Positions 56,601-64,000 of a DNA stretch of 64,000 nucleotides are shown here, one piece after another. The notes beneath the pieces were generated by a model, which did no database searches, was not told the origin of the DNA, and saw only the letters and a program-made list of their open reading frames with translations. The position numbers were made by a program, and so were the translations under genes. This stretch comes from Dastarcus helophoroides. Taxonomy: Eukaryota; Arthropoda; Insecta; Coleoptera; Bothrideridae. Each line of letters begins with the position of its first letter. Within the stretch, counting starts at the first letter, position 1. The stretch is from positions 30,316,177-30,380,176 of the forward strand of contig CM053331.1 in the NCBI GenBank assembly GCA_028583605.1, in the 5' to 3' direction.

Positions 56601-59458
56601 TTCTACCTCCTCCAAATATCGACTTTTTCTTAAAATTCGATTAATTTTCTCAAAATCGCAACAAAATATTAATAAAACGTCATAATTTCTAAAACAATAT
56701 GTTTGGAATATTTCAGAAAAAAAGCTTTTCGATTATATTAAAATTTAAATAAAGTAAAATTCTGAGGAATATATTGTTGGTTATTTCAGTTTTTTTTCCA
56801 AATTTAATTTATTCAGCAACAGGATATACCTCAAAATTTGAAGTTTTTTCTGGAAATTTCTACCTCCTCCAAATATCGACTTTTTCTTAAAATACGATTA
56901 ATTTTCTCAAAATCGGAACAAAATATTAATAAAATGTCATAATTTCTAAAATAATATGTTTGGAATATTTCAGAAAATAAGCTTTTCGATTATATTAAAA
57001 TTTAAATAAAGTAAAATTCTGAGGAATATATTGTTGGTTATTTCAGTTTTTTTTCCAAATTTAATTTATTCAGGAAAATTTTCAAAGTTTGAAGTTTGAC
57101 ATGCGACATTTTTATCAGTATTTTTTTTCTTTGCCAAATTTGATATTTCTATAATGTGAACCTTTTGTAAACATTTTCTGCTTTTTTTTCCAAAAATTTT
57201 AAATTGAAACTAGAATTATCGAAGTTAGAGTTAGTGGGTCCAATCTGGCAGTATTTATGGCCAGAGAGGTACTGTATGATATTATTTTTTGATATTGCGT
57301 CGAGTCACTTTGTCACAAAGCACACGTTGTTATCCCTGGAATCCCGTAGTGCGAAAAATAACTGTACTACAGATTGTTTCATGTTTCAAACTTAAGAAAT
57401 TTTAAAACAATTTTTATTATGATATCATAAAATATCGGGGTTTTATTTTTGGGTTGGTAACCTAATATTCTGGGGTGGGCACCAAAGAATTCTGGGGTGG
57501 GCACGGCCCACCCGGCCCCCCTCTATATACGCCAATAAGTTGATAGTTCTGTCATTTATGAAACTAAGAATCAAATGATTGGGTGGAAGTCTGAAAATGT
57601 TTACAAACTGTAATACTGCCAGACTTTAATAATTTGGGGAAGACCTTGAGGATATAATTAATTTTGTATGGACTCTTGTATTGTAAGAATGGTATTGTTT
57701 TAACTGTCCTTAAGGTTACTGAAGAAGAAAATAGTTTGGGGTTGAATTTTTTAAAATTTAGTATTGATGTTCTCTGATAATTTCTTTATGGCTACTGCAC
57801 ACTCTCAACAAAATCGCGGAACTTATGTCTCTAAAAAAAATTCCGTTATTGTCTATAGACCAATGGGAAACAAATCGCTTGTGCTACAACCCCCATCAAT
57901 TTCACCGGTCGCTGTCTCACTTGTCATAGAGTCTCGGGAACTAGTTTGGCTGAATTACGCAGGTGCGGAGGCTTGACAAGGTCCCTAAACCATTTTGTGA
58001 TTTGTTCGGAACTGTTAAGGGACAAAAACCTCGATTTGTTTATAAACAGTTACGGGGTTTCGTCCAAGGGTATGTACTAGCCTTCAACATCAAATATAGA
58101 CAACAGGGTTTCCAAACATCTTGATTATGATATGATCTTGATGTCGTAAAAAAATTGCGAATGATTTTCAAATATCTCGGTACATTTTTTTCAAAAAAAA
58201 TTGTGATTACCAAGAAAAAAATGTTTATGAAATATACAGGAACTTGTCATTTTAACAAAAAATAATACACAGAATTGTATTTCAGATCACTTTCCAAAAG
58301 TCTCTTTGCCATTAGAAGTGTATTTAGGGGACCTTAGAGGGCTATAGCCCAGGGCGGCTAATTTGAAAGAAAAAAGAAGATACGAGGTGCCAGGAAAATG
58401 AAACCTAATGTTGAGTAGTGCTGTGATAGGGAATGGCAGACGATACAAGTCATAAAAAATTAAGGTACTGGTTTAGCCTAAAAGCTCACCTTAAACAAAA
58501 TATAAAGTGATTGGCACTTAAAAAACTGATACATGTATGTAAGAGCCTTGAGTATTCATTTCATAAACTACCATAAATCTCTAATAATGTTAGTTACCTG
58601 GGGGACTTGGCTTTTGATAAGGAAGATACTGGTTCTTCGTCACATCAGTTCTATTCGACTCCTTGACCACTTTACTTTGGTAAGTGGTTTCTTTAGGGTA
58701 GGTCACCGTATTTTGCGCAGATTTATTTTCCACCTTATTATATACGAAACTTTTACTGGGGGTGCTCGCCGATTGATTAGGCGAATAGACATATTTCTTT
58801 TCTGTGGTGGACGAGTCGACAGACGTGTCAAAGTTAGTAGGATAATCTCCCGAACCGGGTATCTCGTACGTGTAAGTTTTGATAGTAGTAGTAACTTTAG
58901 TATTTCCGGGTGGTCGAAGACTCGGGTCTAAATGAGCCAACACCTCCGGGTTTATATCGGGGGTTACTGTTTCGATTACTTCCATGGGGTACGAGTGAAG
59001 ATTTTTAACTTTGGCTTGTTTGGTTAGTGTCGACGTTCTTGATGATGGAGTGCTCGACCTAACTTGCCCGTATGGACCTAAAATTAGTAGTCATCATTAG
59101 TAATATTATCGAGTCATTTTAGGACCTGAAATCTTAATAATCGTATCTTTGTTATATTGTAGGTGCTGAAATTAGTACTTTTGGCTATTCATCTGTTGAC
59201 TTTTTCATTTTGTACAATTTCAAATTCATGCTAAGCTTCAACAGCCAAAAACCTCAAAGTCTGTTTTATTAGTTAATTAAGTTTCAGTATTTGGTTTAGA
59301 ATACCGTTTGGTTTAAATTACCTTCATTGGCGATGTACTCTGTATCCCTTTTTATTGTTTCATCAAAATCTATTCGTTCGAGTGATCGCCCTCTAGAGGC
59401 GGTGGAAGTGGGTGTATCTCCATAACGCAATTCTCTGTGTACAGACGTTTTGCTGCCT
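47642..59458 (-). CDS. Tyr/Pro/Thr-rich repeat protein with CaaX-like end, partial at 5'
   Basis: Five minus-strand exons: 59458-59322, 59077-58598, 52629-51992, 51939-51718 and 47776-47642. All splice phases agree (1, 1, 0, 0), giving about 537 residues; earlier exons are missing. Order: a basic Ser-rich part (GRSLERIDFDETIKRD), SYPMEVIETVTPDINPEVLA, KVTTTIKTYTYEIPG, Thr/Tyr-rich repeats of the type ETYI.KES.TTN..YPP (five or more; DKTIIYEHESRTTNDIYPPP twice exactly), PFPTDGHPEGPPKHLDELM, YYPPGEMFIKKEEAGAGWRA, then GAYARESGKYESG, KSKSKSGAAIVPVCLPLCC and the terminus CVIL. No globular domain. From memory it resembles insect muscle/Z-disc proteins such as Drosophila CG1674; not verified. Donors after 51992 and 51718 are weak (GTTTAC, GTTGGT), and reading through either adds a short alternative end. 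Confidence 0.8.
47995..48040 (+). repeat. Short terminal fragment of hammerhead family A repeat
   Basis: CCAAGGACCAGTCCATTTTA resembles the unit's end CCAAGGACCAGTCCGTTCCA. Only the distal part is present. Confidence 0.5.
48041..50390. repeat. Directional AAATTTCGACTTTTT tract (intronic)
   Basis: Lies in the 3.9 kb last intron of the repeat protein gene. T-rich on the plus strand; between 48600 and 49150 segments such as TTTTATTAGAAAG with AAATTAGATGCAAATT-like words recur roughly every 160-180 bp, pointing to a diverged tandem repeat. Phe-rich frames here are not genes. Confidence 0.55.
50455..50790. other. Possible LTR-retroelement fragment
   Basis: A GC-richer segment ending in ATTTACCGCGAGTGTAGTGG and TCCTTCGAAAAAG, which recalls the LTR/leader junction of BEL/Pao elements. 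No coding region or second LTR. Tentative. Confidence 0.3.
52160..52310 (-). repeat. In-frame exact tandem repeat within an exon
   Basis: Two adjacent copies of a 69-bp unit that share long identical words, such as GATTCGTGTTCGTAAATTAT and ATATGTCGTTGGT. They encode two nearly identical 23-residue units. Recent duplication or gene conversion. Confidence 0.8.
52790..53056 (-). mobile_element. LINE RT fragment, left of the hAT-type insertion
   Basis: Minus-strand translation pieces VPQGSTPK and QLIVDKISSEG match GVPQG and QLVVDGISSE of the LINE at 38160-38220. The fragment continues at 57546 after the insertion (RLPPNHLILSFINDRTIN against GLPPGLCYLISNFLADRS). Confidence 0.7.
56080..56347. mobile_element. 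Hammerhead family A repeat pair with extended flank
   Basis: A minus-sense part (ACAAATCTTGTCCCTTAAAA), a decayed centre, and a plus-sense part ending GGACCAGTCCGTTCCACC. It continues with about 55 bp (CTCTTAATTGTAACTAAAAC and so on) that also occurs at 15946-16005. Cores are decayed. Confidence 0.7.
56376..56515 (+). mobile_element. Hammerhead family A repeat, single
   Basis: CTGAAAATGATAGCTTGGC, then ATTGAAACGCGTTAGAGC. G8 of the core block is changed to A, so activity is doubtful. It ends AAGTCAGTTCCACC. Confidence 0.7.
56561..57074. repeat. Tandem duplication, period 257 bp
   Basis: AACAGGATATACCCCAAAAT at 56561 recurs as AACAGGATATACCTCAAAAT at 56818, and the following 240 bases match closely. 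A recent direct duplication inside the hAT-type insertion. Confidence 0.85.
57546..57640 (-). mobile_element. LINE RT fragment, right of the hAT-type insertion
   Basis: Second half of the LINE piece described at 52790; the join lies exactly at the AGTTGATA duplication. Confidence 0.6.
57641..58597. other. Intronic sequence, no assigned feature
   Basis: Between the LINE fragment and the exon ending at 58598. A 70-codon frame at 57764-57976 has a fairly protein-like composition but no splice context or homology I recognise. Confidence 0.3.
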
Positions 59459-59479
59459 CTGTAAGAAAAAAAAATAATT

Positions 59480-60450
59480 TTCATGACGGTCCATGGAAAA
59501 AGACCGGTCTGTGAAGAATTTTGACCAGTCCGCGTTAAAATAAAGTATTATTAAAAAAAAAGAAACAAACAAAGGAGAAAAAAAGGGAACTAAAAAAGAA
59601 AAAAAATCTGCCACATTTTAGTGCCTCAGTATGTAAGATATTTTTTTAGTCATAACAAATTATTCTGGGGCTGGGTTACTAGTGTTTTCAATGGAACTTT
59701 TCCTTGCAAAAGAATAATATAAAAAATATATACATGTTGATATTCTTTTCATTTACAAACTCATTTTTCATGAAAAACCTATGGCCAATATTTAATTCGA
59801 ATTTTTCAATAATTTAAGTAGGAGTGTAATTTGAAATGTTGAGAAAAAAATTCAGAATTGGGAAATCAAACGAAGAGACCAATGTTTCTACAAGTTACAT
59901 TTTTGAACCCATAGTTTCGAAAAAAAGTAAACAAGACACTAATAAAATAAATCAAAAACACAAATTTTCTCCCAATTGTGACTGTTTCTGGAAATAAGTT
60001 TCCGAAATTTCGAGAAAAAAGACAAATATTAGAGTTTAAAACCAAAGTTTTTTGATTAACATATCTATTTTTTGGGGGATTTTTCTTACATATATTTTTA
60101 TTTGAAATTTTGATTGTTTTCTTAAAATCATGAATTGAGAATTGAAACTTTTCTAAGATTTCGAAAAAGTTGGGTAATTAAAGTAAAAGTATTGAAAAAA
60201 AGAAATCATAATCTCTAGCAAAATTGTTTTGAATTGGTAATTGAATTTTTATAAAGAACGAAAACTATTTTTTTGTAAGTTTACTTTAACAATTCTGAAA
60301 AAAAAATCAAAATTTGGAAAAAAGTCTTTTCTATTATTTTTTTATCAAAAAATAGATATTTACAATAGAATAGATTTTTTAGAACTCTACTTGAAATTTA
60401 GGCAAGAAATTTCGAATTAAAAAAATATTTAAACTTTTGAGTGTTTTAAA
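59480..60450. repeat. AT-rich tract upstream of the most 5' exon seen
   Basis: Presumably an intron of the repeat protein gene. Degenerate motif sequence, no further exon recognised. Confidence 0.4.
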
Positions 60451-60451
60451 A

Positions 60452-60665
60452 ATTGAAATACAAATCTTGTCCCCTGAAATCAAGAAAAAATGAAAAAACA
60501 CAACAGAGGTTGCTCTAACGCGCTTCGATAACCAAGCTGTCTATCATCTTCAGAGAGATACTGAGTGTATTGTGTTTGTGTTTTTTAATCTTTCTTGGTT
60601 TCAGGGGACAAGATTTGTATTTCAATTTTTGAAGATAACCAAGGACCAGTCCGCTTTACCAAAAT
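60452..60665. mobile_element. Hammerhead family A repeat pair
   Basis: Minus-sense half (ACAAATCTTGTCCCCTGAAA to CATCTTCAGAGAGATACTG) joined to a plus-sense half lacking its core. The minus core has extra bases in stem II (ACCAAGCTGTCTATC), so it is not intact. Confidence 0.7.
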
Positions 60666-61034
60666 TTTAAGTGTTTTGTAAAAATCCCCAATTCAAACTT
60701 TGAACAACTAATTTTTTAGAATAAGAACAATAAAAATTTTGAAAGAAAAAAATTCAATATTATTGAAATAATCTTTTGCAGTTAAAGCAAAAACTGAAAG
60801 AAAAACAATTTAAAAAAAAATTCTTAAAATCTCGTATTTATAACTTCCAAATTTCTATTTTCTTAAAGTTTTGAATTTTTAACTAAAAAGCCGATATTCG
60901 AAATGTTATACTCTGAATTTACACTTGATACTTTTCAAGTCGAAAAACTGTAATCTTTTAATCCTTTTGAAATGTTCACGAAATTTTGGGACCAAAGTGA
61001 ACATTTATTGATTAAATTCAGTATTTTAAAAATT

Positions 61035-61475
61035 AAAATACAAATCTTGTCCCCTGAAACCAAGAAAGACTAAAAAATACAACAAAGGTTGCTCTAGCGC
61101 GTTTCGATAGCCAAGCTCTCTCTGAAGAAGAATCTTTGTTGTGTTTTTTTGATCTTTCTTGGTTCTATCTTCAAAGAGATATTAGTATCTCTCGCTAAGA
61201 ATTTTGGTGGAACGAACTGGTCCTTGGTTATCTTCAAAAATCGAAAAACAAAACTTGCCCCTGAAACCAATAAAGCTTAAAAAACACAACAAAGATTGCT
61301 CTAACGCTTTTCGACAGCCAAGATCTCTCTGAAGATGAAAGCTTGGCTATCGAAACGCATTAGAGCAACCTTTGTTGTGTGTTATAATCTTTTTTGGTTT
61401 TAGGGGACAAGATTTGTGTTTCAATTTTTGAAGATAACCAAGGACCAGTCCATTCAACCAAAATCAGTATTTTAA
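61035..61475. mobile_element. Cluster of hammerhead family A repeats
   Basis: At least three part-copies in alternating orientation. A plus-sense core at 61325-61365 has CTCT, CTGAAGA, stem II GAAAGC/GCTATC (one mismatch), GAA, ACGCAT and TAGAG: close to intact, but stem III is no longer a perfect palindrome. Confidence 0.7.
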
Positions 61476-61563
61476 ATTTAAATTTATAAACAAATCGAAT
61501 TTTCAAACCTAAATATTTAAAGTTTAAATCCGTGAATTGAAGACAAAAGTTCATGCTTTGAAC

Positions 61564-62445
61564 AAAATTTATTTGGTATATTTGTTATTTAAAATAACAA
61601 CTTTGAAAAAGCTAACACTACATTTTTTGAAAAACAATTTTCAAATCTCTTTGGTACCAAAATTTCGACTTTACTAGAAGTTTTGAATTTCTGAGTAAAA
61701 GATCGAATATCCAAACTTTTATAAAAATTTTGAATTTAAACCTGACGTCCAAAAAGTCAACAAATTTTTATCCATTTAAAGTTTTTATTAAAACCTAGTT
61801 TTATTTTCAAAATTTTGCGATTAAAGTCGAAATCTAAGAATTAAATTAAGCATTTAAATTTTACATTAAAAATTAATTTTTTTGATAAACTCGAACTTTT
61901 ATTATTAATGTTGAAATTAATTTTGAACTGAAAGTTCAATCTCTTTTTTAAAATTTCAACTTGGAACGCAACATTTTAAAGAAAAGCCAAATTGATAAAA
62001 CTCAAAATTTATTTGGTATATTTGTTATTTAAAATAACAATTTTGAAAAAGTTAGCACTACATTCGACAAACAATCTCAAAATCTCTTTGACCCCGAAAT
62101 TTATAATTTTCTAATACTTTTGAATTTCTGAGTGAAAGATCGAATATTCAAAATTTTATAAAAATTTTGAATTTAAACCTGACATTCTAAAAATCAACAA
62201 ATTTTTATCCATTTGAAATTTTTATCGAAACCTAGTTTTATTTTCAAAATTTTGCGATTAGTAAAAATTTAGGAATTGGAAATTAATTAAAATTTAGCAT
62301 TTAAATTTTACACTCAAAAGTAATTTTTTTCATAAATCTCGAAATTTTATTATTAATATCGGAATCAATTTTGAACTTGAAAATTCAATCTCTTTTTCGC
62401 AATTTCGACTTGGAACTTAAAATTTTGAAGAAAAGCCAAATTGTC
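61564..62445. repeat. Tandem duplication, period about 440 bp
   Basis: AAAATTTATTTGGTATATTT at 61564 and again at 62004, with AACCTGACGTCC/AACCTGACATTC and TTTTATCCATTTAAAG-like words also repeated at the same spacing. Older than the 257-bp duplication, judging by mismatches. Confidence 0.75.
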
Positions 62446-62497
62446 AAAAAAATGTTCAAATGTTATAAAACGATTCAAAATTCAAACAGAGAAGTAT

Positions 62498-62620
62498 GTC
62501 TCTGAAGATGACAGCTTGGCTGCCGAAACGCGCTAGAGCAACGTTTGTTGTGTTTTTTAATCTTTCTTGGTTTCAGGGGACAAGTTCTGTATTTCAATGT
62601 TTGAAAAAATCGAAATTATA
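62498..62620 (+). mobile_element. Hammerhead family A repeat, plus sense
   Basis: CTGAAGA at 62502-62508, stem II GACAGC/GCTGCC with a mismatch, GAA, ACGCGC, T, AGAG, then the usual TTTCTTGGTTTCAGGGG part, ending near 62600. Confidence 0.7.
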
Positions 62621-62944
62621 ATAAAAAAACTAATCTTCGTAAAAAAATTCGAATTTTCGTGTTTTAAATATTTAAAGTGTTTCAGAAATATTACTTTAGC
62701 TTATCAAGACCAGTATCTGCAGTTAAAACTCGTAACTGTGCATTTGTATATTGTAAATAAAATTTTGTAATTTTAATGTAAATGTTCATATTTTGGTTAA
62801 AATATTGGATTAAAAAAAATTTAACCACACAATTTCAAGTTAGGAGTTCCTGAAAAAAAAGTAGAAACTTTGGAACTAAATTCTGTATTCCCAATTAAAG
62901 TAAAAAAAACACAATTTTTGAGAAACGATCATAAAATATCAATT

Positions 62945-63059
62945 TTAATTCCATTCCTGCTGATTGGCATTTTCGTCGCCAGTTGTTTCTTACAGACGTC
63001 TAAATTTTCAGTAAGAAGCAACTGGCGAAGAAAATGCCAATAAGCAGGAATGGAATTAA
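62945..63059. repeat. Long near-perfect hairpin, 49-nt arms
   Basis: Arms 62945-62993 and 63011-63059 are inverse complements with about three mismatches (TTAATTCCATTCCTGCTGAT; TTGGCATTTTCGTCGCCAGT), with a 17-nt loop. It could be a tiny foldback element or a transcribed hairpin. No second copy was noticed in the window. Confidence 0.8.
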
Positions 63060-63970
63060 GGAAAATTTACAAAGACGATACAGAGAATATCTAAATCAAT
63101 TTTAATGCCGAAATTTCGATTTTTTTCGAAGTTTTCAATTTCCAAGCAATAAATAAAAATTTTCCCAGAATTCAGAGTTTGAAATAGACGTTTTTAAACT
63201 CCATTTGCAAAAACTGTTTCATGAATTTCACGTTTTCTAAATTTCGAACTTTTTATTTGAAGATTTCACGTTAAAAATTGGATTATCCAAAATTTTAGTT
63301 TCTTTTGACATCTAAACCATTTTTTCAACATACGGAGGTCAATGTTGACGTTTTCAAACTCGAGAGTTTTTAAATAATAGGAACAAAGTCAAATTCTTGG
63401 GTGGAAAAGTTGAAATTTCGAAAAAACATTAATTAATTTAAAAAATTACCATAATTGAAGTTTACCTTCTAAATGTTGGCTTCTTTCTGAAATTTGGACT
63501 TCAAACTCAAAATTTCGACTTTTTCTAGAAATTGTAAGCTTCAAATCTTAGAATTAATATATAAATTTGGACAAAAATTCGAATATTTAAGTTAAGTCGA
63601 ATTTTGGAGATTAAAACTTCGATTGTTTTCTCAAAATTTCATTTTGGTTTTTTATTTAAATTTAAATTCCTACTCAAAACTTTCTTCTCTTTTTTTCGAA
63701 TTCCTTCTGCTAAAATTTTTATGTTTAAACTTATAATTTATAAGTCTTTTTAAAATTTCAATTTTAAAGCCGAAACTTCGAGTAACATCTTGAATTTCCT
63801 TTACGTAGTTTGTTCATTAGAACTTTCTTTTTCTCAGATTTCTGAGTTTGAAGTAATAATTGGAAAACTGTAATTTTAAAAATAAAAAAAAAATAAAAAA
63901 CAATTTTGGTGCAATTTCTTGAATTTTCGACTTTTATCCTAAAATGTTCAGTTCAGAATTAAAATATAGA
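63060..63970. repeat. AT-rich tract without genes
   Basis: Degenerate motif sequence; no exon recognised. Confidence 0.45.
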
Positions 63971-63975
63971 ATCCT

Positions 63976-64000
63976 TTTGGTGGAACGAACTGGTTCTTGA
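63976..64000 (-). mobile_element. Start of a hammerhead family A repeat, cut by the window end
   Basis: TTTTGGTGGAACGAACTGGT is the distal end of the unit in minus sense; the rest lies outside the window. Confidence 0.6.

Larger units (their letters stand above)
53065..57537. mobile_element. 4.47-kb hAT-type TIR insertion with 8-bp TSD
   Basis: Left end CATTGGCGTATTTACA with a following G-run; right end, inverted, TATTGGCGTATATAGAGG. Flanked by AGTTGATA on both sides (53057-53064, 57538-57545). The 8-bp duplication fits hAT. It splits a LINE fragment whose two halves join cleanly when the block is removed. The interior is mainly the degenerate T-rich motif tract plus hammerhead repeats and a 257-bp tandem duplication; no transposase frame is visible, so it is either non-autonomous or badly decayed. 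Confidence 0.75.

Overview
Eukaryotic nuclear DNA, very AT-rich, almost certainly from an insect. The evidence is short exons split by GT-AG introns of 50 bp to 5 kb, a recognisable animal mitochondrial ribosomal protein gene (MRPS28), a Tyr/Pro/Thr-rich protein of insect muscle type, and decayed LINEs, a Ty3/gypsy element, mariner and hAT relics, and Penelope-type hammerhead repeats. I cannot name the species; a beetle is possible but not shown.

Layout. 1-30,000 is gene-poor: LINE and gypsy remnants, satellite-like repeats, hammerhead repeats, and long tracts of a degenerate motif around AAATTTCGAC. Only three isolated exon-like pieces appear here (8439-8582 minus, 12873-13031 minus, and a His-rich last exon at 17363-17460 plus). 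18,765-24,420 is a decayed minus-strand gypsy element. A stack of nested TIR elements and a satellite palindrome interrupt its integrase. 27,960-30,030 is a jockey-like LINE relic.

30,446-47,358 is the gene-bearing core. Three small multi-helix membrane protein genes share the same three-exon structure and splice phases: 30446-35951 minus, 36312-37121 plus and 42607-43181 minus. The first two are divergent, with starts about 360 bp apart. MRPS28 (45335-47358 plus) follows. It converges tail to tail with the last gene, a minus-strand gene from 47642 to at least 59458. That gene encodes a repeat-rich protein ending in a cysteine cluster and a CaaX-like box; its first exons lie beyond the window or were not found. 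Its 6 kb intron carries a 4.47 kb hAT-type insertion with an 8-bp target duplication, sitting inside an older LINE fragment.

The most notable signal is two families of dispersed repeats carrying hammerhead ribozyme cores: CTGAAGA, a hairpin, then GAA followed by a palindromic stem III and a matching stem I. They occur at a dozen or more sites, often as head-to-head inverted pairs. They match the small hammerheads known from Penelope-like retroelements. No Penelope reverse transcriptase or GIY-YIG coding region is visible in the window.
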